Below the pieces are notes generated by a model, which was not told where the DNA came from, searched no databases, and saw nothing but the letters and a program-made list of their open reading frames with translations. Positions 26,686 to 37,900 of a stretch of DNA of 64,000 bases are shown piece after piece; the first letter of the stretch is position 1, and the number at the start of each line of letters is the position of its first letter. Origin of the DNA: Chamaea fasciata (lineage: Eukaryota; Chordata; Aves; Passeriformes; Sylviidae). Location of the stretch: NCBI GenBank assembly GCA_029207755.1, contig JARCOQ010000006.1, forward strand, positions 16,714,890 through 16,778,889, written 5' to 3'. The translations under genes were made by a program, and so were the position numbers.

Positions 26686-26890
26686 AGAAAGAAAGGAAAG
26701 AAAGTAAAATAAAATAGATGCAATAATACAAAAGACCACTGACAGAGTCAGAATACAACCTGAGTAGGGTGATGGAAGCAGTCCAGATGAGGTGGTCTTC
26801 CTGAAGCAGTGATCCTGTAGAAAGGTCTGGTAGCCCTGGTCCTCTGGGAACCCAGTGGGTAAGAGCCCCCTGTACTGTCCCAAACCCCAA

Positions 26891-26900
26891 GATTATATCC
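26891..26900 (-). promoter_or_regulatory. LTR TATA-like box
   Basis: Minus strand reads ggatataatc. It lies downstream of the AP-1 sites and about 280 bases from the LTR 5' end, the usual place for the retroviral core promoter. Activity is inferred, not shown. Confidence 0.45.
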
Positions 26901-26953
26901 AGGTGAGAATGCTTGGTTCCTCCCCCTGGGCGGAGCATCTCACAATGGGATGA

Positions 26954-27033
26954 TGAGTCATGTGAGTCATGCAGGGGGTCCTTGATGGCCCATTAAACAG
27001 AGATAGCTCCTGGAGGGAGTTATCTCTGAGTCA
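26954..27033 (-). promoter_or_regulatory. Three AP-1 consensus sites in the LTR U3
   Basis: TGAGTCA occurs exactly at 26954-26960, 26963-26969 and 27027-27033 (TGACTCA in LTR sense). The first two are spaced by two bases. AP-1 (Fos/Jun) binds this heptamer. All three sit about 55-140 bases upstream of the TATA-like box, so the cluster looks like the LTR's enhancer. Function is inferred. Confidence 0.6.
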
Positions 27034-27178
27034 TGGGCAAGGCATTTGATGGGCCATTAACAGAAGATAATGGCCCAGAGGGAGTGGGTCTGGGAAAACA
27101 CTGCCCCACCTGGATTCAACAGTTCATGAAGATGGTGATAGAATACTTTGTGCACATCCTATACTACAACCCAGGGCA

Positions 27179-27183
27179 ACAAG
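27179..27183. repeat. Target-site duplication, right copy (acaag)
   Basis: This pairs with 26624-26628 and defines the insertion site of the solo LTR. Confidence 0.85.
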
Positions 27184-29979
27184 GTACACAATGCCCCTCC
27201 AAATTTATTAGACCAGAAAAAAAGGAAGTGTGAGCATAAATTCATAGGCACTAAGTTTTTAAAATATTATATGTTACTCTAGACTGGATGTGAAACTGCC
27301 TTCCACCTGGGCTGTGAACAATGCTAATTTCAAGAAAAAAAACCCAAAAAACACACCCCGTACCCCCCACGCACCTCTTCCCCAAGCAAACAGAAAAGAA
27401 AATTACCCAACACATTTTGAAGATTCTTAGTGAAAAGTAAAATGATTTTGAGAGGTCTGTCAGACAAATACACAGTCTGGCAAAGACTGAAGAAAGCTGT
27501 TTAGAACTAAAATGTTTTTGCCTTTTCAATCCAATATTACCATGGTTTTGAGTATGACTGTAATAGGCAGGATAAATCTGCTCACTATCATCTGTAGTAT
27601 TTCCTATTCATGGCAAGAACAGATGGACCCTCAGTAATCCTCAGCAGATCTTATTGATCTATGTTTTGGAATAACATCAAAACCAGAATACACAGTATTT
27701 CATTGATGGAAAAAACCTCAGTTACTTACGAAAACAAAAGACCAAGACACAAAAGAAGACAGTTTTAAAAGAACCTCTTATTTTTCTCTAGTTATTTATC
27801 CCACTAAGGTCTAAAACTTTATTGAAAGAACTGTTATGTTTTATCTTTAGGGTTTTTTAAACACAGTTGAGTTTGAGGTTTTGTTTCTTGGATGGTTTGT
27901 GTTACAGCTGGATAACAGCAGGGCAGGCCACTAACTACATTCAGAGTATATTACAATTTTTAAATAGTAATGGTTAACCAGAGCAGAGAATAATCTCCTT
28001 TGCTTGGTACTTGTAGGTTTATGCCCTTTGCTTTCTGTCACTTACTGACACCAGAAAATGCTTCTTTTTCAAGCAGCTTAGATATAAGGTACAACACAGT
28101 TATCTCCAGAGCAGTTCAGGGAATGAAGTGCAATTCAACCACCTGAACTCTTCTTCCTCCCTCCTGCCCTTTTTTTTTTTCCTTAGAAGTCACTTTTCCC
28201 CAGCACAGTACTTTCATCTCCCACAAATTATTGAGCTATGTGAATGAGAAACCACTTCTGCCCTCGTGTCCTCTATATGGGTGCACCAGGTTGCCAATTT
28301 ACCATCCGTCCAATGCAAATTCTACATTTTCCAAGTAAGAGAAACACACAGCCTATGTGTGGCATTTAGACATAGAGCCCAGCTAAATAAATTAGCATTC
28401 TGCCAATGCATACCAGCAAACCTTCAAGCAGAGTATACTGACTGTGCTCATAACATGTTCCCAAGAGCCTTGCTACCGTCAATAAAAGGCACATGAAGAA
28501 TGATGACTGTGTTAGGACAGGAATATGTTTCCACTGAGAGAAATTTATAAATTACGGTCAGTAAAATTTCAACATAGCATTTATGGTAACCTTTAAAGAT
28601 AATCTAGGATATCACTTTCATATAGAGTCAAAAGTCAGGATGCAAGCAGTTATCCTAGATGCAATATTTAAACAAACCCTGCTACAAATTTTCTACTCTG
28701 TGAACCTATATAGGATAAACAGCATATATTCTAAAATGCATAATTGGAAGAAAAGTTATAATTTCTGGCTGTTGTTCTGTAACTGTTCTGATTGCAGCAG
28801 ATCAAATAGCAGATATGGCTTGCCTATGGAAAACAGCCTACCAAAATATCAAGGTCCTTAACAAAGCATAAGCTGAGTCTTGAAAGTAGCTACCACTAGA
28901 CAGAGAAACTTAAAGAAGAAACTTTTACTTTAAATAACAGAGTACATTTTTAAAGGTTCTGCAATCAGGAGTTCATGAATAGGTATTTTACTTGGAATAT
29001 AAACTTGGATGCTACGTCACATGAATATACCAGTAAGTCCAAGATGATTCCTTAGGGCTGAAAATTTTGAAACTCCAAAGCCAGAGTGAAATAGCTGCTC
29101 ATCTCTTTATGCTAAAAGCACTGAGGAAGCAAATACTGATAGAAAGCTATCTATTTGCCCAAGGTTTTCCCCAGACTTTTACTTAATTCCTAATCCAAGA
29201 CTGAAAGAGCTAAAACTTACAACGTCTTACTCCATCAGGCTATCGTAGATAAGTTAGAACCTTTTCTTTGAAGTTGGGCAGGATTTCCAACCCATGGTGT
29301 TGTATCCCCTTTCAAGAAAACCTCTCCATTTTGTTCACAAGCAATCATAATCACACATAAATCTTCATCCAATGCACATCCCAAGTCACCCTTCACTCCT
29401 CTATTTTGCTCAAGTCTGTTATTGGGTTTTGAGAAAACTGATTTAGTAACAGTTTAAGAGCAAGAAGCTGTTAAAAGTATAGGGATTGTTGGCTCCAACT
29501 CAGTTACTACTTCCCATTTTATCACACAGTAGTTAAAATGGATTTTGCAGTTTTCAGAGTTCCCTATCTGAATGCACAGAAATCTTTTTAGTACTAGCCT
29601 TGAGCTATGCTAAGTAATTTTTATTAACTCGTAAACAATGATAATTCCTTGAAAGACTATTGAGACTTTTCCTTTTGAGTCTTAAGTAACTTCAAAAATG
29701 GAAACAATCTTACAGAAAAAGGTGCTAGCTAACAATTTAAGAAAATATTAGGCTCTAAAGTTTAGATGAAAATTGGGTTTCAAAATGCTTTGTGGTTTCT
29801 TCATGGGATGACCCGGTGTTTGGGGTCAGGTTTGTTCCTTCTTTCTCTAAAGAATTTTTTCCCCAAAAGTTACCAAGGAGACCAAGTGTTGGATACTTGA
29901 GAGTACTTAACTGAAACAAAGAGGTGGACAAAGGTGGAAGGGGGAGATAACGCAGGTAAAAGACAGAGCTTGAGGCAGC
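27184..29979. other. AT-rich unique DNA, no gene seen
   Basis: No gene is recognised. A C-rich A/C stretch lies at 27335-27390. The stop-free stretches at 28266-28496 and 28583-28861 on plus (76 and 92 codons) have no domain. Bases 29755-29979 may belong to the retroviral element that follows, since a purine-rich run (near 29923-29945) precedes it as a polypurine tract would. This is weak. Confidence 0.5.
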
Positions 29980-30610
29980 TGCGGGCTGTTCTTTTTTTTC
30001 AGCGTTGGGGGAGAGAGAACAGCTGGGCTGTTGCTGGCTAGAGGAGTTCCACTGTGGCCAAAGGGATCCAGTCCTAGGAAATCTACTATCACCGGTTCGG
30101 CCTGAATCCTGAGTTTTCTCTGGCACCTGCGGGAGCTGGTCCAGGCTCTGCCTCGCCATCGGCTTCTTCGGCGCTGCTCCTCTTGCTACAGTGTGACCCT
30201 GCACCCCCTGCGCTGCCGGGACATCCTGCCCCTGCCTGCCGGGACACCCTGCCATCCCAGCTACCAGCCCGGGACTTTTCCACTGTTTCAGCTTGGTGCT
30301 CTGAGGATCCTGCAGGGACACCGAAACCAAACTGCCCTGGGTTTTGTGAAACAAAGCCCTCAAGGTTCTTGGTACTGTTTTCTTTTGTTATTAATGCTGT
30401 AGTTGTTTGGGGGATTTTTTTGTTTGCCTTGTAATGCATACTAGTAAAGAACTGCTATTCCTATTTCCCAAATCTTTGGCTAAGAGCCTCTGATTGTAAA
30501 TTTATAATTGGGAAAAAAAAAAAGGGGGGGGGGGGGCGGTGGTTCACTCTCCATTCCAAAGGAAACTCCAGCTTTTACCTGGCAGATACCTGTCTTCCCA
30601 AACCAAGACA
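29980..30610 (+). mobile_element. LTR of an endogenous retrovirus, diverged, plus orientation
   Basis: A GC-rich U3-like block (about 30050-30350) passes into a T-rich R-like stretch, a variant poly(A) signal AGTAAAG near 30452 and a U5-like end finishing in CCAAGACA at 30610. I recognise the last 300 bases as a songbird-type LTR end from memory. The 5' boundary is not resolved: no TG start with a copy of the downstream tctgg was found, so it may be truncated or a 3' LTR joined to an unrecognised internal remnant. A 202-codon stop-free stretch on the minus strand (29755-30363) is antisense to this element and is not a gene. Confidence 0.62.
30513..30536. repeat. A11-G13 double homopolymer
   Basis: Eleven A are followed directly by thirteen G, inside the U5-like part of the LTR. 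It probably expanded from an A/G-rich stretch of the element. Its length is likely unstable, and the G run could form quadruplex-type structures. Confidence 0.95.
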
Positions 30611-33600
30611 TCTGGCTTCTTTCATCTTTGAGGATGTGAACAAACACCACCACCAAATCAGCTATAAATGTGGTATCCAGAATAATGACCACTATTAGAA
30701 AGATTCTTTCTGTACTCTGAGATGAACTTTTCCAATACTACAGTAGCTGTTAAAATTTTAAGAACCTGGCCTTCCAACAACACTTGCAGGAATTTACACA
30801 GACTTTCTGACTAGTGTAATAATCTAAGTAGCAACTAAAAGCTACAGTTAACAACTGCTACCGTTCACAGAAGCATGACAAATATAATCTTATGAACATT
30901 TACTCAGAAAACAAGAAGTATGCTTTGCTTTGCAACTGCCTTTATGTTTATAAGAAAACATCAGTTGGCAATTATTGCTCCCCAAAGGCTTTTCAATGAT
31001 CTTTATGAAGCTAGCTGATCCAAGTCAAATTATTAAATAAAAAATCCATTTATTAAAAGAAAAAAAAGAGAGAGGAAAAAGTAAAAGTCACTAAGAAAAT
31101 CAGAATTAATGGGTTTGGAGGCTTATTTGTTGCTTCATTTTGAATCCAGTCAAGGATCTACCAAAGGACAAGTGTCTCTTCTTTGTCCTCAACAGATGTT
31201 GAGTCAGAACATCTATCTCTGCTCTGGCCTACCCTAGCAGGGTCTGAGGAAAGAAGTCCAGGATATTTTCTTTACTTTTTTACCTGACAAACAGGTGACA
31301 GGTCAATCTAATTAATGAAGACTCCTTCGAAACAGGTAATCTGGAATACACAAACACCCAGGGCTCTCCCTTCCATTTTAGTGGCGTGTTCACTAGACCA
31401 GCACCACGTCTTTGTTCATCTTTCTTCTTCTGGTCTAGCAAGTCTGACAATTTGGGCTGCACCAACCAATCACTTTACTGCCAGCCCTCGAGTTTAAGCA
31501 TCTGAGGGATGCAGGAGATTCCATGGCATACACAGTACAACTGAGCAGTGTATTATTTGTACAGTTGTACCTATAGCCTGAAATAGAAAAAATGCCAGGT
31601 CTCAGTTTGAACAGCCTCTCATCTCCAACTGACACTATAAAGCATCTAATGGACAGCATTACAGATCTAAAAGTAAGATCCATGAACATTTTGCATGTCA
31701 TTAAAAATAAAAACAAAAAATATGTGTGTGTGTGTCTATGTGTGATTATCCACAGGCATCCAGTCTCCTTGTCTAAGGTGACATGTAAAGCCCACCCACA
31801 AGGTTTAAAAGTTGAGTTTTGCACAGACTAATCTGTACGCGCCCAGGTCTCTTGTTGGATTAGAGTTATCACTGTTGTTATTTTTTTCCCCCTGCAGTTT
31901 CAGTTAAGTTAGGCAACTATCTGAATACCACACTGTATAACTGCAATTTCACAAAAACACCCTGAAATTCCTAAAAGGAAATTTATTATCATTAGCAAGA
32001 TCATTGATATCTCTTGTAAGAAAGTATGAAATGACAGAAAATATTAAATATTGAGTGACTAAGCCCCAACAAGAAATTAACCTTGTTTCTGCCAACATCA
32101 ATTGCACTTCTTTCACATGTTGGCACTTGTTTAAAAACTGTGACTCTTGCATATGTCAACAGTGAAGTCTGGTATATTTTAGAGCTATTCTTAAGAATAT
32201 CCAGACGTGTAATGGCTAGTATAAGAAAGCATATAATAATAACAGTAATTTCCCATAGAAAAAGCAAGACTTTTGTCTCACTGAAATTCTACCATACAGT
32301 ACAGATTTGCACACTACTGTAGTTTGAAACTTCATTCTATAACGTATTTGGAGTTACATTTTTTTTTTTTTTCCTCCAGATAGAAACAGCGTTAGAGAGT
32401 TGTTTGGCAGAAGTGATGAAAGAAAAAGCTTTTTTTTTTGCTAGGCCTTTGTTTATGTATGTGCAGAACACCTAGTATTCCCCACTGGTATTAGTTACAA
32501 ATCAGGTGAGCACATGAAAATTTTGAGCATGTAAACAACAACAAACTCATTCCAGTTATCCAGAGAGAACAGTACAAGCTTTAAGACTCAACTTACTAAA
32601 AGAACTTAAAATATACAAATATAAAATTCACATTGCAATTTCCTCACTTTCAGTGCCATTAGAACATTGGCTTTTCCCAATAAGCATGCAATTGATACTT
32701 TTTTTTAAACTTAAAAAAATGTTTTAGCCAAAAAAGATAAAACCCTAAAGAAATTATTTTAATTTAAAAATATCTTCAGTGGAGCATCTGCCTGATTTAA
32801 AAGAAATAATCTTCCGATATTTAACTTAATATTTGGGCAACACTACCTTTTGAAACTCAGTGCAAGCTTTCAGTTTAGAAGAATTGAATGAAGGTGGTTG
32901 CAGTAGTTGTTTGATTCCCGTACTCACAAAGAGATGTGTTTTTTGTTCTTGGTTTTTGTTTGCAATCCTAGAAAATAAAAATAATTCTGGATGGTAATCC
33001 AGTTCCTCTCCCAGTCTTTAGCTCCTTCTTGTTTTGCAACCAGAAAATTTGTATTTTTCTGCATTGTTTTTGCTTCATCCGTCAAATGAAAAATGAGATG
33101 TTGGAACCCTCCTGCCTCCCATTTCCCATCAGAATACTCCTCCTCTTTCCAGCTGGCTGCAGCATGCCTTGCAGTAGCCAGCATGTTCTACTGATAGCTC
33201 TAAATTTTAACTGGAAATACTTAGTTCCACAAAAAGTCGTATCAAATGACTTTTGCATAATTAGACTTCTTCAGGCACACATCCAACTAAGCAAATGGGA
33301 ATAAATCAAATCATTCAATTTTCCCTAAACTGAAAGACAATCAAGTTTTTATAAATTGAAGTTTATAAATACTAAATGCAATCATATAAAACTTAATTTT
33401 AGTCATCTGTGATTGTTTCAAGTGTATATTATCTCTTTACTACTACAGATTGAATGAGATTCATTTAATCTTCATTGTTACAATCCAAAGTCATTAACCT
33501 AAACTAGGAAGGTGTGAAATTAATGTTGCAACAGCCTCAAATTTCAGTATGCTGAGGGACTTTTTAAAAAGCAGCAAAGCATAGGTGAATTGCTTCAAGA

Positions 33601-34599
33601 GAGTTGAAAAAATATATTTTTCCAGATTACTCAACAATCTTTTTATTTTAAAAAATAGTGTAATTTAATCCAGTTACTCAACTTCTGCCCACAATTTCAC
33701 AGTTTAGCATAACATTTGCAATTTAATTAAATGTTAATAAAATACATCACTTGTATCACCTGCAGACTAGGATGTGGGTGGCTCAATTACTTCAGTATTT
33801 ACAGCTCACTGAGTTGTGAAGGGCAAATGGAAACTTTTTCACATTACTAAACGGCACTATTTGAGAACTAGCACTGGAGGAAGATATGAATGTTCTAAAA
33901 TTGGAATAATAAACACAGAAGCAGAATGAATATATCAGTGCTCTCTTATGATAAAGGAGAAAAAAAATAACGCCACTCTCATTAATTATTAGGACATATT
34001 TTAAATTGAGAAAGCATTTCAAGAAAAAAAAAACCCTGATGTTTGTTGTGCTATTAATCAGTCCATGTCTATACCGATCTTAATCTCCTATTTCTTCCAA
34101 TTTTTACACATTTTTGTAAGGCAACCCATAGGTGGTCTGTTAGAATTATTAATGGCTTTCCCTGCCCAGTCTGATTACTGTCTTTTTTTTTTTTTCATCA
34201 AAATACACGATAGCTCAGTAGCCTACAAAGTTCAGGGGTATCCTCGGCATTTCTCCTCCAAGGTGAGAGCAGGTATAAGAAAAGCCTGTTCTTTCAAAAG
34301 TTCTTCCATGTCCACTAAGACAAAATCAGGAAGGCTGCAGTACAAGGTTCACGCTTTCCCTATATAATCCTCCTTCTCTTGGAATGATGACAGCACAGTT
34401 GATAGTTTCCTCAGCTACAGATACCAGTATCTGCATTCAGTGGTAGCAATTTGGGAAGATATTTCATTCAGTCTGAGTTCATCACGCATATCCCTCAGCA
34501 TTCTTTTTCTTTATTCACTATCTCAAAAAACAACTTCTATTCTTAAACAGCTACCACTTCAGATAACTGAGTTTAAGCACCACTGTCTCCAGCTGCAAG
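30611..34599. other. AT-rich unique DNA, no gene seen
   Basis: No coding sequence is supported. Minus-strand stop-free stretches such as 31435-31824 (129 codons) cross a microsatellite and lack domains. T runs lie at 32359-32372 and near 34183. Confidence 0.6.
31723..31744. repeat. Short interrupted (TG)n
   Basis: Six and a half TG units, then CTA, then further TG units. A minor microsatellite. Confidence 0.85.
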
Positions 34600-34990
34600 G
34601 ACCAGGCATTGGCCATGGGCGTGGTAGGAATAGGATGGCACAACCCCACAGGAAGGGTCTGAGGCTACTATCAGGCCATTCTCACTGTCCTGGAGCCCCT
34701 CTGAGGGGTCTCAAGCGTGGCTGAAGGAGTCAGAGACCACAAGGTGATGCAACTGCACGTAGTTTGCATCATGTCTTCTCTTGGTTGCTATTCAAGAAGC
34801 TGACAGGGTGATGTAACTGAAGAAAATGTGTTTTAGAGAGTTATTTCTGCATTCCTAGTACACAGGGCTGCTCTAAAAACAGACCAGGTTAGTCCTCTTG
34901 AGAGATTCTAGAGGAGGGGAGGTGTCTGGGGTGTTTAGAGGAGTCAGGGAGTTGCAGGCCAATGGGCACACGAGCTGCAGGTCAGTTGTG
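34600..34990. other. GC-richer island, origin unknown
   Basis: The composition is clearly richer in G and C than the flanks, and it holds a purine-rich GAGGAGGGGAGG stretch near 34911. No domain, LTR end or target duplication was recognised. An old repeat or an untranslated exon are both possible. Confidence 0.35.
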
Positions 34991-37900
34991 ACAGGAACAG
35001 TAGAAAATGATGCAGCAGACTGATGTGTCAACATGGGGCACTGCAGCAGTTGCAGAGGAAGTTCAAAATAAAGAAATCATAAACCAGAAAACCAGCAATA
35101 ACATCATAAGTATTTATGGACATTCTTCCAAGGTGTTAAAGACAAGACAGGGGAAAAATACCCATAATGCTTGTATGGTAAATAAAGAGAAAAGCAAAGA
35201 AGAAAAATTAGCAAGTAAAACCCTGCTGAGGTCTCTAAAAAAAAAAAAAATTTAAACAAAATATCTTTCTTTTCATCTAAGCCTGGGACAAATACTTCAC
35301 CAAAGTTAAAGTCGCTTTGCCCCCAGTTCTTTTTTTGTACTAATGACCAGTGTATTTCAGATCATGGCTGAAGAGCAAGCGTTGGCAAGACTTTAGAAGA
35401 GATCTAAGCTTTTATGTAGAGCTGCAAGAAAAATCCTTAAATATCACTTTATTGGTACACAATCTAGGATCTACCTAAAACCCATGAAATACTTTCTGTT
35501 GCTGACTCATTATCTGAGTGCTGTACTTAGTTGAAGCAGTGATATGTTAAAGCCGTCCCTACCAGGCTACCATATCAGCTGTCATCCTCACTCAATTTTC
35601 GAGCCCATCTTGACCAATATGCATTTTATTGTACTTTCTCCTCTCCCTGCTGCACTTTCTGTACATTTCCTACTTGAACAACTCCCTAAACTTCATATTG
35701 GAACCAGGCTCATATCTATGGTAGCATCTAAAAAAATTGATCAGTAGGTCAGAGTTGCATAGCCTGGATAATGTTACAAGGGAATCCTGGGACAGAAAGC
35801 CAGTATTTTTTTCATTCTTCATGTGACAAGAGACTTAAACCTCAAGACAATGATATAAAAATGAGAGCTTAACAATAATTAATGAACAAATATCCCTTTG
35901 CATTATCTACTGCTCCTCCAACTGATTTGGGTACTATGAGAACTCTTCAGACTAATTTGATTTTTCAGTATCTGATGGCACAAAGAGGGCACAAATGAAA
36001 GCTACCTCAGAGAAAGAAAACAGTCCTGTAGTCAGATGACTGGAAGAAGACACTAAGGAAATGGCAATTGGGAACTTTAAAGGACATAAAGGGAAGCAAA
36101 TAGTTTATGTATGATGACAGAGAAGAGTACTTTATTAAACAAATTAAGCATTCAAAAATAGGTAGAATTATGGGTAGAAAACAGAGACTAGAATATTGTA
36201 GATGTAGCATTAAGAGAAAACCATAGAAACAAGAGCTGAATAAAAATACCAGAGAGATTAAAACAGTGAGATAGCACACAAGAAAAGACAGAATAAATAC
36301 AGAATATTTTTGTATTTTTACCTAGTCTGGGTACTCTTATTCAGTTGGGTTTTTTTATTCTTATCCCTATTTAATCCTTTCCTTTTCCCTTGTTTTACAA
36401 TCAAACAAGACAAAAGCATGAACAAAATCTGATGTGGTCACATACTTCTATTTTTGTAGACCAAGAAAAAGAAAGAAGTGTATTTTCTTCACAGGTTTTT
36501 CATATGGCTTTTCTGAACTAGGAGACATGAGCTGCAAGGATCACATCTATTTTTAATACTCTATGGCTTCCCATGGAAAATGGAATAATCAGGGAAAAAA
36601 ATCATTATTTAAAGCTGAAGTACAGTGTCCCATTCCCTCTGTCTTCTTTTCCACAGCATTTTTTAGCTTCCATGTTAAAATGTGTTTGAAGGCTCTACAT
36701 TGTCGGACTGCACAAGTTTTGTCACTATACATGCACACAGTCTATGACATCCCATGACAGAGATGTGTATCCTAGCATGCTACGTGAGAATGCAACACAC
36801 AGAATGGATGACAGAGCAGGAAGCCAAACAGGCTGGCGGATGATGTTTTCCACTCAGGAGCAAATTCCAGTAAGTAACCACATCAATATGTGCAACAGAA
36901 GGAACAATGGATTGTGATAAACAAGTTGATTTCTTCCTTCCATCACTATTACTCTAAATAATGATTCAGACAGTTTTCGAATAAATATCTGTAAAATAAA
37001 TTATTTCTAAGGTTTTATTCTGATTGTATTATTCCAAAAACCTTAGACTATCAATATTGCATGAGCTTGACAGTAACTCATAAGATATTCATATGTATGT
37101 TTTCATTAGTTAATTGAGCTTATCATCAGGGAGAAAATATTAAAATTTAATAGAAACTACACTATGGGAAAGTCGAGGCAGAGCAGAAAGTTTTACAGCT
37201 ATGTAATCAAACTTTTTTAGAATAACTATGTCTTTATCTGAAAAAAAGTATCAATCATATGCTTAAAAAAGTAAAGAGAAGGAGAAATCTTTTACCTTGA
37301 GGAGTTCTTACGGAAGTAGAGTCAGTAAATCTGAAGACAAAGCATGCAAAACTTGCAAGGGGAATTTTATGGACTGCACTGTGTTGTAGGAAGACATAAT
37401 AATCTCTGAATAAGGTCAAACCAGGATATTTCTGCGACGTAAAAACTTATGCCCTGATAATCTCTTGAATATTTCAAATAAGTCAATAACACACTGGTAT
37501 GGGGACAAAAAAAAGGCAATTAAAATAAAATCCCAGGCGCAGGGAGTCTTTAATATTTCAGAGTTATTAGATGAATATCAACGATTTAAATAATTGAGAA
37601 GAATTAGTGATCAATTCTGAGATTTTTACAAATAACACTGCAGAACTCATGATTAGTAGTATATCTGAGGTTATTATATCCGTAACACTGGTTAAATTAA
37701 AATGTCCTATTTAGAAGTGAAAAAAGGCTAAAGGGACTTTTGGTTTGGTTTTTTTCCTCTTGGTAAAATCTCTAGGCAAGAAACCTTTGTGTCCAATAAG
37801 AGTTTTATTGAATATATTTTAAACTTTTGATGTTAGTAATTTATCTTGCAAATACCAGTTTTGTTTTCAAGGATTTTCTGAAAACTAATGAGCAATCAAA

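Larger units (their letters stand above)
26629..27178 (-). mobile_element. Solo LTR of an endogenous retrovirus, complete, minus orientation
   Basis: A 550-bp element begins TG and ends CA and is bounded by the identical 5-bp sequence acaag on both sides, the signature of integrase-mediated insertion. Read on the minus strand it has an LTR order: U3 with three AP-1 motifs, a TATA-like ggatataatc at 26891-26900, then an ATTAAA poly(A) signal at 26680-26685 followed by the terminal stretch ending in CACTACA. There is no gag, pol or env sequence and no second LTR, so it is a solo LTR left by LTR-LTR recombination. The sequence resembles a songbird LTR family I remember but cannot name. A 5-bp duplication favours an ERVL-like source. 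Stop-free stretches inside it (71 and 85 codons on minus) are not genes. Confidence 0.9.

Noticed and set aside
26624..27183. Six-base (aacaag) target duplication instead of five
   Set aside because: It would make the LTR end in C rather than the canonical CA. The sixth base is best read as the LTR's own terminal A.
29755..30363. 202-codon stop-free stretch on the minus strand
   Set aside because: It is antisense to an LTR-like segment, has no domain, and its openness follows from the GC-rich U3 composition.
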